From: Posidonia oceanica
Lineage: Eukaryota > Streptophyta > Magnoliopsida > Alismatales > Posidoniaceae
Direction: 5' to 3'
DNA: 64,000 bases
Assembly (NCBI GenBank): GCA_037176725.1
Contig: JAZBRS010000013.1
Span: 9,179,001 to 9,243,000, forward strand
In this document: piece after piece, positions 54,582-64,000 of the stretch
How positions within the stretch are numbered: the first letter of the stretch is position 1
Layout: the number at the start of each line of letters is the position of its first letter
Notes under the pieces: model-generated
What the model saw: the letters and a program-made list of their open reading frames with translations, nothing else
Database searches by the model: none
What the model was told of the DNA's origin: nothing
Program-made: the position numbers and the translations under genes

Positions 54582-57009
54582 TGTAGACACCCAAATCTGG
54601 AAGTTGGGCGACGGCTGTTTGCTTCGGGAAGTGCACGCGGTCGAGGTGGCGCTCACCATTTATTGAAACCCCAAACCTAGACCCACCAAAACTCCACCAA
54701 CCATACCGCAATACATCCAACACCACAAATACCACAAAACCATAGCCCCAGATGGTCCACAAACTAGAGAAACAAGCTCAGAAACTAGGGCAGCAAAATT
54801 GACAAGATGACTCTCACGTCGAGCTCTCGCATTTTGTCCTATGTCAGTGGCGAAAACTGACAGATTGACACTCGCGTCGAGCTCCTGCGTCGAGCTCTCA
54901 CGTTTTGTCCTGTGTCAGTGGCGAAATCAGGCAGTCCAACCTCCTTGGACTACCGATCCTCGCCTTCCCATTGGCTCCCATAGATCTGGGAATGCGCCTC
55001 TGAGTTCGTGGCACATCCAACCCCACGTCCAAGCATCCAACTCCCTCTGATCTCCCCAGGAAATCCCAGCCACCCGCCTCGATTTCAGTTGGCCACCAAC
55101 GGCTGGAATCCACTTCCCCAGCCTATAAAATAGTACCAAACTCCGACCAGCACTTCCTCTTGGCTTCCCCAAATTTTTCTCGGCCTCCCTAGCATTCAGT
55201 GAGCTTCCCTGAGATTCCCTGAGCCCCGAGCACCTCCGTCTCACATCTGAGATCGGAGAAACCCAACTCTGACCATCTCTTAGCCGTCGAGTCTCCCCGG
55301 CATGAATCCTCGCTGCCCGAGTGTCCTCCAGAGCCCGTGAGTGAGTGTCCTAGCTCCCACCTCGCTCTCGAACCTCCACAGCAGCCCTTCGGCCTCTGAC
55401 CTACCGCGTGCCGGAAACGATGCTGTCACCGGAGAAGACAACCCTGCAGCGCATTCTGCAGGCAATCCACCGCCTCTTTTTAGCGTAGAATCACTCTCTG
55501 TTGTTGTGTGTTTAATTCTCTAGCTGTATTTACATTCCTACTTAGCTGCATTGCTTGTTTTTTATCTGTTTTGCTGCCTCTTGCGGAGGGCAGATGGCTC
55601 GCGCACAGCCTCTCGCCGACGCGCACGTAGCCGCCTCGCCCCACCGCTTTGAGCCTCTGGGAATGTCCCTTGCTGACGCCTCTATCCTCCTCAATGCGCC
55701 CACGGCCGACCGCGTGCTCCAAGCCGCCTCTTTGGCCGGCGGAGTTGAGCGATTGCTGGTGCAATACTACCGAGGTGGGGGTGGCGATTTGAGCGGCACC
55801 GTCGCACGTTCTCATCGGGTTCGGGTAGCCTGATGTGCCCTCGTGCTTCCCTGCTTGATTTCGCTACGTTTCATTTAGAATCGGGCCCAAAATCGGGCGA
55901 TGAAGGTCATCTGTCTGAACAAACCAATCTCGCGCCGAGGTCCCGCGTGGACCTCTCGCATGTTTGACTATGATTTCAGGTAGAGTTTCCAGTCCTTTTC
56001 CAACCCTTGTTTATGCTTGTTTCTTACATATTATTGCATGTCTGCCATCCTGGATAATCCCCCTACTTCATTCGATTGATTTCATATCGAATTGAATTGG
56101 ATTGATCCTACATTTGAGCCTTGAGATCCCGCTGTCCAGAAGCCTGTTATGCGAAGAGCTCTCGCGTGCGACCCCCGCGCCGAGCTCTCGCGTATTTGAC
56201 AGAGACCTCTGCTGACATGGACAAGGTCTCCTCATCCTTGCATTGCCCATCTATGATGCTTGTTTACATTCCAGCATTGTTTTGTCACTTCTCTGATTTC
56301 ATTTAACATTTATGCATGTTTATTTGAGTTTTATTCTCTTGTCTTTTACACTTATCATGGCATGTCTTCTTTTGTTAGTAAGCATACATTAATTGGCCTT
56401 CGGCCTACACTGAGCCACACTATGAGCAGAATGACGTAAGAAAAGACCGCTCTTCGGACGTGTCGGGGGTGCCTAATACCTTCCCCGCGCGTAATAGGAG
56501 TCCTTACCCATCTCTGGACCGTAATGACCCAATGTCGCATCCGTTTTGCATGGATCCATTTTGGTTTTCTTTCGTTTTATTAATTTACATCCGGTTTTCC
56601 TCGTCTTCCGGCTTTTCTCAATTAGACTAGGTGGCGACTCCCCTTTTTACATTGTTTACTTTATCATTCCCTGATTTCGTCATTTATTGGTGTTTTTTTT
56701 CTTGAGTCGGACTCCCCTCGGATACACCATTAACTGTGGCCTTCTTTCTCTTCGGTCGGGCGCCTGCGAGCTTTGGCAGCGGCCCCCGCGTCGTACACGA
56801 GAGATGGTTATAGTGAAGTGGCGATTCTGCGGGAAAAGTTAGACTTGACCTTACTCTTTATCTTTTGATATCTTTCGTCATTTATTGGTGTTTTTTCCTC
56901 AAGTCAAACTCTCCTCGGATACACCATTAACTGTGGCCTTCTTTCTCTTCGGTCGGGCGCCTGCGAGCTTTGGTAGCGGCCCCCGCGTCGTACACGAGAG
57001 TCGGTTACA
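54582..57009 (+). repeat. 3' LTR of the outer Gypsy element
   Basis: 2,428 bp, starts TGTAGACACC and ends GTTACA, followed by the duplication GCCGG (57010-57014). TATA box TATAAAA at 55124-55130. It carries the internal LTR-end/PBS duplication as in the left LTR, plus an extra roughly 60-70 bp repeat near 54850. Confidence 0.9.
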
Positions 57010-57014
57010 GCCGG

Positions 57015-59220
57015 CCCCATCCCTATCGCAATGAAGACCCTCACATGGAACGTGAGGGGGGCCAATTCTCCTAGCCGCCAAAAGTTGTTACGTGAAAAGA
57101 TCATGGCTAAGCACCTCGATGTTGTTTGCGTCCTAGAGCATAAGTTATAGTCCGACGATGATGTCTGCCGCTTTGCTTGGAACGTTTGGCCTGGCATGGA
57201 AGTCACCCATAATCTTCCAATCGCAGCTAGAGGACGTATCGTGGTTCTTTGGGATCCTGTGTATGTGAAGATGACTACCAGCACCATGAATGCTCAATAC
57301 CTTACCCTTGATGGCTCCGTAAGCGAGCATCTCTTCTCCTTGATGACCATGTACGCCTTCAACTGCCTGCGTGATTGGGCTGCTTTATGGTTGGAACTTG
57401 CGACTCCTCCCAACAATGACAAGTGGCTTGTGTGTGGAGAGTTCAATTGTGTTCCTCAGGTCGAGGAGAATGTTGGCTGGGGTCTCCTTGTCACGTCTGC
57501 GATGGCCTCTTTAACGACTGGCTGGACACTCAGAGCCTCCTCGAGCTTCCGGTTTCTGGTGAGCACTTTACCTGGACGGGTTGCTGGGACGGGACACGCC
57601 GAGTTTGCTCTCAGCTTGACTGGGCCTTTGTGTCCTCGGAGCGGCTTCTCACCTTCCCGAATTGTGGTGTGTTGGCGGGCGAGCACAGGCCCTGTGATCA
57701 CTGCCTGATGCTCATCTCCTCCAACCCCCACCCACTTTGCCTGCCTTGTTGCTTCAAATTCTATAATCATTGGTCCGACCACTAGGCTTTCTTGGATGTC
57801 GTTTGTGTCGCGTGGCGCACCTTGGCTCACGGCACTCCCATGTTCTGCCACGTGAAGAAGCTCGCTGCCACCAGACGTGCCCTTAGTCGTTGGGCACGTG
57901 TAAACTTTGGCAACGCTCCCCGACGTGTGGTGGAGCTTTGGAATCACTTGGCCACCATTACTGTGGTGCTTGATCAGTACATTGCACCTTCTGGTACTGC
58001 TTCCTTGGATGATGGAGAGCGCTAGGCGTTGGTGAGGCGTGAAACGGAGCTTCGCTGCCAACTCAGTCACGCATTGGACCAAGAGGAACATGTGCTTCGA
58101 CAACAGTCCCAGGTCTCTTGGTTAGCCGTCGGAGACTCAAATACTGCTTTCTTCCACCGCTCCTTGGTTCTTCGGCATACACGTAATGAGATCCGGTTGC
58201 TCCGTGATGGGTAGATCGTGCACACTCAGACTGTCGATATCCTTGACGTCGCTCGTGACCACTTTCAAGTGATCCTTAACCAGCATGCTCCTATCATCCC
58301 CCCCCACCCGACCTCCTCCCGCGGTAGGTGACCGACAATGACAACCGACTTCTCCTCTTGTCGGTCACCCTTGATGAGCTCCGGAAAGTGGTTTGGAGTT
58401 TAGACAAAGATAAAGCGTCGAGGCCTGATGGCTTCAACTACCACTTTTTCAAGGTGGCTTGGAGTGTCATCCACGATGATCTCCTTTGTGGCATCAATGG
58501 GTTTCTTTGCTCCGGGAAGCTACCCCAATCTGTCAACTGTAGAACGATTAAGCTCTTTCCCAAGTGCGATGCCCCCAATCCATCTTCGACTATAGTCTGC
58601 GCTTTATCGGATTATATCTTGGGTGCTCGCTTCGCAGCTTTGCCCCCTTCTACCGTGCATGATCGATCCCGCTCAATGCGCCTTTGTTGGTGGCCGTCTA
58701 CTTTTCGACGTCGTTCTCACTGCCCATAAAGTTGTCTCCCAATTTCACATCAAGAGAGGCCGCGCGCAGCTTGCATGCAAGGCGGATCTTTAGAAGGCCT
58801 TTGATTCAGTCGGTTGGGCCTTCCTCCAGCACGTTATGCAACAACTGGGGTTCTGTGATCACTAGTGCACACTTATTAGCTCTATGATCCAGGCTTCATT
58901 TGTTATCTGCATCAACGAGCACTCCACGTAATCCTTTCACGCCTCCAACGAGCTACGGCAGGGAGATCCCCTCTTCCTGTTCTTATTCGTCCTCGCGATG
59001 GAGGGATTCTCGAGACTCATGCAGCACACTATTGACTCAAAGGCCATCGTCCCACTCCGAAAGGGGCCCGTGGTGAGTTCGCATATCCTCTACGCCGACG
59101 ATTTGATGTTCTTTGCGGAAGCTTCACCTGCATCGGCTCATGGAATCCGCCATTTGCTAGATGACTTCTCTCAGCTGTCCAGGCTGCAAGTCAATGATAC
59201 CAAGGGGGGGTTTGTGCACC
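57015..59220 (+). mobile_element. Plant L1-type LINE, 3' part
   Basis: Continuation of the LINE at 17410-18646. It contains endonuclease and RT but stops soon after the RT YADD region, without the RNase H, 3' UTR or poly(A). The 3' end was probably lost by deletion near 59200-59220. Confidence 0.85.
57031..59220 (+). pseudogene. LINE ORF2 (endonuclease and reverse transcriptase), decayed
   Basis: The ATG at 57031 opens MKTLTWNVRG, the start of an AP-type endonuclease. WLVCGEFN and HFTWT (after a frame change near 57480) and EHRPCDH continue it. QVSWLAVGDSNTAFFH and FKVAWSVI lie near 58110-58470, in the lead-in to RT and its first blocks. RT blocks KAFDSVGWAFL, LRQGDPL and ILYADDLMFF lie at 58795-59120. 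Many stops and several frameshifts make it non-functional. Confidence 0.9.
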
Positions 59221-60204
59221 TGGAAAGCACTGGAATTGATTTAGATAGAAAGTGAATTCCTGTTGACCAAGTGAAATCCTAGTGTTTGTGCACATGGTTG
59301 GAAATGAAACTAATGGAAAGTAAATTCCGTTTGATTCCAAAGTATAAAAGCTCAACCCACACCTCATTTCCCACCCCTCCACTTGGAATTTCGATGGATT
59401 TCTTTCCCTCGAGCCCTATCCGCACCTCACCCCATGATCCTCACCTCTCCTCCTCTCCAATGATTCTCACCTCTCACCCCCTCCTCCTCTCCTACGTTCT
59501 CCTCCTCAACTTGTCGACGTCCATCTTCCTCTCCCCTGTGCCTTAAACCCGCCGACGTAGTGTCCTCTCCCCCGTGCCCTAACTCACCGACGCAGCGGCC
59601 GTCGTCCTCCACCTCCGACACAGCAATCGTCGTCCTCCTCCATCGACGTAGCAGCCATCATCCTCCTCCTCCTCAACCTGTTGATGCCCGTCTTCCTCTC
59701 CCCCGTGCCCTAACCAGCCGATGCAACCCGTCCTCCTCCTCCACCTCCAACTGGAAGGTCCTCCTCCTCCACCTTCACTGAAATTATTTTTTCCAAGTTA
59801 AGTTTTTCGTCTATAAAATTGTGCTACGATCATCACAAAAGTTATTTAGGAGTCCTGTCATTCACATAAATGAAATAGTTTGAAAATTGTAGTTCCCCCA
59901 TAAAAGAAGGTTAAGATCTTCTACAGATGTAACTATGAAAAAAGCCTGAGATCAACAAAAAAGATCATCACTTATGACACCATCAAAAAATAAATTTAGG
60001 TAACCAAAGGCTAGGCTTGAAGGTGAAGAAAGTGACGGGTCACTGGGGGATGCCTTCTCTTCTGTGATAATATCTTTAACAACATCCAATTCTTTTGCAT
60101 TAACAGTGGTTCTCTACAATGGGTTCAGCAATAGTGTTAGTGTATACTAGGATAATTTACCATATTGCAACTATTTCCAAAAGAATAACAGTATAATTGA
60201 TAAC
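59221..60204. other. Intergenic DNA
   Basis: 59380-59790 is a CT-rich, loosely repetitive stretch with TCCTCCTCC runs and recurring CCCCGTGCCCTAAC phrases. 59790-60204 is AT-rich with nothing recognised. 60200-60204 (ATAAC) is the target duplication of the following solo LTR. Confidence 0.5.
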
Positions 60205-60395
60205 TATAGACACCCCATTTTGACGATTGGATGTCGACGGATTCCTCTGGAGGCTTGCTCGGATTATGGTCTGGCGGACCCGACCCCAAACCTACACCTA
60301 GACCCTCAAACCGACCCCAAACCTACACCTAAACCCTCAAACCTGCCAAAATCCACCAAAATCCCACAAAACACTTCAAAAAACCCCTCTGGAGT

Positions 60396-60432
60396 GTTGG
60401 ACGCTGTACATTCCAGCGTCCAATGTTGGACG
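60396..60432. repeat. Hairpin block 1 in solo LTR
   Basis: Arms GTTGGACGCTG (60396-60406) and CAGCGTCCAAT (60414-60424) with a 7-nt loop, followed by another GTTGGACGC. Confidence 0.8.
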
Positions 60433-61127
60433 CACCCAGCTACACGCCCAACGCACTGAGGCAACAACCAGAGCACCCACGATCTCCTCTTGACTTCTGT
60501 GGCCTCTGACAACATCCACGATCTTCCCTCCATACCTCCACACCTTGCCAAGACATCCCCACCATGCCCTGCCACCTGAGCAGCCCAGAAGCCTTGACCA
60601 AACAAAACCAAAGCTCAAACAACCCATTCCATGGGGGGGCAGCACATCATCACCGGATTTCGGAGAGAATTGAGAGCCACCAGAGCCTCCTAGCCTCCCT
60701 TGTGCGGTCCAGAAGTGTTCCCCAGAGTGAACCGAAGCTCCCCGCACATTTCCCCGGCCTCCAAACCAGCCAGCAAGCTCGCCGTCTGCCCACAATCTGC
60801 CTACTCTAACCGGCCGCACACACCTCCGCCGCGACATCTCCGGCGCAAATTACAGGTAGGTACATCCTCCTCCTTAGTTCCTCGCTCCTCCTTCACCCTC
60901 ACATAGCTCCACAGTCGGGCTTCGTGGCATTTCGGCTGCTCTGGTGGCTGGAAAAGCCATGGATTCCGGCGGTAAGAGGGACGAGGCCGGTAGAGCAAAC
61001 CACTCAGTCATTTCTTGCGTTAAATGCATGTCTGTGATCGTTATTGCATGCTCTTGCTTGTTAGCTAGCTAATTTAAAGTTTTCAATCCATTTGAGTGCC
61101 TGTGAATGATCTGAAGCAACCCAATGT

Positions 61128-61869
61128 GTTGGACGCTGGAGCTGGTGTGTCCAACATAGGACGCTGCCATTCCCAGCGTCCAATGTCCCTATTGCTCATT
61201 TGTTGCTTTCTTTCCTTTGCAAGTAGATTAAAATGTTTGTTGAGGTATGAATCTTTGTGCACACACCTCTCATGCATGCATCTACTTACTTTGTAATCCC
61301 ATGTTTCATTTCTCTTTAAATTCATGTCAACTTAGCTGCATTACAATCTAATCTTAGTTCAGGGTGTTGGACGCTTGGTAAGGCGCGTCCAACGTAGGAC
61401 GCTGCCAATAACAGCGTCCAACGTCCCTGTTCTCTTTAGCTTGTTTGTCTCCCATAATGCAATCAATCATTTACTAATCATATTGCATGAAGCATGCATT
61501 GGCACACACATATCTGTATCATGCATTGAATCTTGTGCTTTATTGCCCTTAAATGCATTTTAATTCAAGTGCTCCTTTTTTTTCTCTGAATCTGCCTTGG
61601 CTCGTTGGACGCTGGGATGTCCAGCGTCCAACATTGGACGCAGGATGCTAAGCGTCCAACGTTGCTCTTCCCTGTCTGAGGTTTAATTTGCTGCTGATGC
61701 TTGTTTGCCTTGATCCTGTGATTACCAGCTTCTTGCTTTGATTGCATAGCATAATTTGTGTATCCTCAGTAGTTGCATTGCATTTAGATCATTGTTTATC
61801 ACAGCATGCATGCATATTTTTCCAAAATCAGACTTCAGATGTTGGACGCTGAAGATCGCAGCGTCCAAC
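61128..61869. repeat. Hairpin blocks 2-5 in solo LTR, 238-bp spacing
   Basis: Blocks start at 61128, 61366, 61604 and 61841. The clearest stems are GTTGGACGCTGG (61604-61615) / CCAGCGTCCAAC (61621-61632) with a 5-nt loop and GTTGGACGCTG (61841-61851) / CAGCGTCCAAC (61859-61869). Blocks 2-4 have a second stem, GGACGCTG / CAGCGTCC (61159/61174 and 61397/61412) or TTGGACGC / GCGTCCAA (61634/61652). The sequence between blocks has diverged far more than the stems. Confidence 0.85.
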
Positions 61870-62764
61870 GTTTTAAATCTGCTGCATACAGTTTTTAATC
61901 ACTGTTTTCGGCCCGATCCTCGTTTCTTGCATTCGTTCGCTTCCAGAGCATGTTTAATCATTCCAGCATGTGATTTAGCTGTGCCTTTCAGGTTTTGCGC
62001 CTTGACTTTGTCCTTCTGACCTGTTTTACACCTCGCATCGCTTGCTTTCTCGTAGTTTTCCGCCTCCGACTTATTTTCCATCGCATGTCGCTATTTACAT
62101 TGCATGGTTTTCTTCGGTGTTTTGATTTCTCGCTTGCATCGCATTTAGGGCAGTGATGCTTACTGTCTGGAGTTTTCACGAATCAGGGTTCACCCGGTTC
62201 GGAACACAGGCAGCACTGCTGAGCACATAGACTGCACGTTTAATTCCCATGCATGGCATTCAAGCATTTAGGCATTTAAGCATACATAGCATGGCATGGC
62301 ATTCATTGCCCCCTAAGGTGTACAGTTAAAGGCAAGCATTGCCGACAATCCTGCAAATGCGAGCGAGTTTAGCCAAGAAAGACTAATTCCTCGGGCGTGT
62401 CGAGGGTGCCTAACACCTTTCCCGCGTGTAACAGGAGTCCTTACCCTTTCTCTGGCCTACAGTGACCATTTTGCTCTTGTCCTTGGCACGAGTCAATCAT
62501 TTTGCATAACATTTCATTCATTTGCATGTTTTCTATACTTTCCTCGGTTTTCCTCGTCTCCCGATTGAATAGACTAGGTGGCAACTCCGTTTTTGTCTTA
62601 TCTTCTTTGTTTTCTTCGCATTTTTCCGGTATTTTCGAGATGAGTTTTCTCCCTAGATTCACTACTGACCGCGACTTCCCCCCTCTCTCACGGCACGATC
62701 GCATCACGAGCTATGGTAGCATGCGAGAACCGTCGTGGGCCGAGCAGAGGACGATCACAATAAC

Positions 62765-63750
62765 AAAATGACTTGGTTGCTTCTTTTATTTCATTCATGG
62801 CATAGACATGATTTCAACTTATAATGCATCATTCCTTATGCCTGACATGTCTGATATTTTTCTTATTTTGTCCAACACTCCAACCTCATATAACTCTCTC
62901 ATTTGATCAGTTTCCAGCATTTTATCTATAAATTTTTCCGTTCATTACGAAGGCACTACCATACACTGAAACCACTAGTAGTGAAGAAGCTTGGCAATTC
63001 AAGATGATTTCCTTGATCATGATGGCATCACTTGTATATTTCTTTATGTTTGTCAACTTGTTAAAACTTTAGTATATTTTTAAGAACTTAGAAAGCTTTT
63101 CTTTGGTTGTTTCTTTTTAGAATAAATTGTGGTTGCTTCTTGGATTTGAAACAGTAATGACTTGGTGATGGTTAAAACTTAGAAGATTATCTATTATGTT
63201 GATGTGAATGAGACCATCAACATCCATCACCTGCCCATGGATATTTAGCACATTGTCCCTTTCATTGGTGAATATTGAATAGAGAAAGATAAAGCAATCT
63301 TAAGGAAAGTAGTTCCTGTTCTTTTATAGAAATTGTTTTTAAACTAGTTCCTTATAGAATAGATGACTTTTATGATGACAATTTTATCATCAAAACAATA
63401 CAGAAGCAAAACTACTTGCGAAAGAACACAATAGACTGTCCTATAAAAATTTAGAAGAGGCTGAATCCCCCTCACCCACAAGGTTGTCCTATAGAACACT
63501 ACTTGTTTCCACAAACCATTAATAAAAGAGCACAAGGCTGTCCTACAGAATGTCCTTCGGCAGCCAAAAAAAAGCTTAACATCATTTTTTGTTCTAACCA
63601 TTCTTTCTTAATACAAGTGATGATTTGATGTATTTTATGTTTTGTTGGGATATATCGAAAACATTATTGTTTTTTGAGCTTGAAGCCAATCCAGTAAATG
63701 CAAATTGTGAAGTAAATTTATCTGTTACATTGTTTTGTGTTCACTTCTAG
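62765..63750. other. AT-rich DNA without recognised gene
   Basis: No open frame, repeat or RNA gene could be supported. If the following exon is real this is intron or intergenic DNA of that gene. Confidence 0.4.
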
Positions 63751-63944
63751 CATTATTCCTCTGCAGAGAAATAAAATCTTTAGTAGGAAGCATTCTCTGC
63801 AGAGAAACTCTCAAGGAGGAGTCCATGATCGAGGAGATTCTCCATAAGGCCAAAGAAACTGTTCTTCCTTGCTCAAGTGAAGTTGCATTCATGGAAGTAA
63901 TATTTGAAATTATGGATCACTATCTTGACAAGCTGATTGGATGA
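63751..63944 (+). CDS. Candidate terminal exon of an unidentified plant gene
   Basis: Two possible splice acceptors (TTCTAG to 63750, CTGCAG to 63766) precede an open frame that ends at TGA 63942-63944, followed by AT-rich 3'-UTR-like sequence. The encoded end is charged and helical in character (EESMIEEILHKAKETV, then EVIFEIMDHYLDKLIG). I do not recognise the family, and no upstream exon is visible in the preceding kilobase. It may belong to a gene whose earlier exons were displaced by the repeats, or be chance. Confidence 0.3.
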
Positions 63945-64000
63945 AGTACAAAAATTGTTGTACATTTGTATCTTTTCTAGTATTGATATCAAACATCTTA

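Larger units (their letters stand above)
18652..57009 (+). mobile_element. Outer Ty3/Gypsy (Tat-like) element, non-autonomous, 38.4 kb with nested insert
   Basis: The element is bounded by LTRs of 2,373 and 2,428 bp and by the 5-bp duplication GCCGG. It sits inside a LINE. The left LTR starts CGTAGACACC instead of TGTAGACACC (one transition). Its own internal DNA is about 9.2 kb (21025-26383 plus 50749-54581), because an inner element (26384-50748) is inserted in it. It has a primer binding site, a gag-like frame, long satellite-filled 3' DNA and a purine tract GGGAGGGGCA before the right LTR. No protease, RT, RNase H or integrase is present. It therefore resembles gag-only non-autonomous elements (the TR-GAG type). 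The LTR and leader style is that of the Tat/Ogre lineage. Confidence 0.9.
60205..62759 (+). mobile_element. Solo LTR of a Tat-like Gypsy element
   Basis: 2,555 bp flanked by ATAAC (60200-60204 and 62760-62764). It starts TATAGACACC, a TG-to-TA change from TGTAGACACC, and ends GATCACA. It shares phrases with the outer element's LTR (GGTGCCTAACACCTTTCCCG / GTGCCTAATAC; AACAGGAGTCCTTACCC; AGACTAGGTGGC), so it is a related family. It contains the regularly spaced hairpin blocks described separately. Confidence 0.85.

Noticed and set aside
60396..61869. Hairpins as MITEs or a microRNA precursor
   Set aside because: Arms of 8-12 bp with loops of 5-10 nt are too short for a plant miRNA precursor, and there are no target duplications around them as expected for MITEs.
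1..64000. tRNA, rRNA or organelle-derived insertions
   Set aside because: No cloverleaf-forming A/B-box pair, rRNA core or chloroplast/mitochondrial gene was recognised by eye. A tRNAscan and organelle BLAST would settle it.

Overview
The window is nuclear DNA of a flowering plant. The evidence is a spliced protein phosphatase 2C gene with plant-type introns, plant Ty1/Copia and Ty3/Gypsy (Tat lineage) LTR retrotransposons, a plant L1-type LINE, and a retrotransposon-borne plant mobile domain (PMD) gene. The species cannot be told from the sequence. Repeats make up roughly 80% of the window, and only one host gene looks functional.

Layout. 1-2319 is the 5' part of a minus-strand Copia element that landed in an exon of a decayed DEAD-box RNA helicase gene (2320-4598, plus), which also carries a solo LTR (3214-3992) in an intron. 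5637-15466 (minus) is a complete eight-exon PP2C gene encoding 430 residues. Its fifth intron holds a second, complete but decayed Copia element (7193-11949, TSD GTTCT). 15467-17409 is upstream and intergenic DNA.

From 17410 to 59220 there is a Russian-doll nest. A LINE (ORF1 17418-18506, ORF2 57031-59220) is split by a 38.4-kb outer Gypsy element (18652-57009, TSD GCCGG). The outer element has 2.4-kb LTRs and encodes only an unusual gag-like protein with three finger modules. A 67-bp satellite in its 3' region is in turn split by a 24.4-kb inner Gypsy element (26384-50748, minus strand, TSD CTTGC). The inner element has gag, two successive retropepsin domains, a G-patch, reverse transcriptase, two RNase H domains and integrase. 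It also carries 34-bp and 44-bp satellites in its 3' region and an antisense, intron-containing PMD gene block (31.7-37.5 kb).

60205-62759 is a solo LTR (TSD ATAAC) related to the outer element's LTR. The last 1.2 kb is AT-rich, with one weak candidate terminal exon.

The most interesting unexplained signal is a family of about thirty short hairpins of the form GTTnnACGCTG-loop-CAGCGTnnAAC. They are scattered through the non-coding parts of the inner element (LTRs, leader, both sides of the antisense genes) and repeat every 238 bp in the solo LTR. The two variable positions differ between copies, but pairing within each hairpin is largely kept, as expected if the structure or palindrome itself has been maintained.
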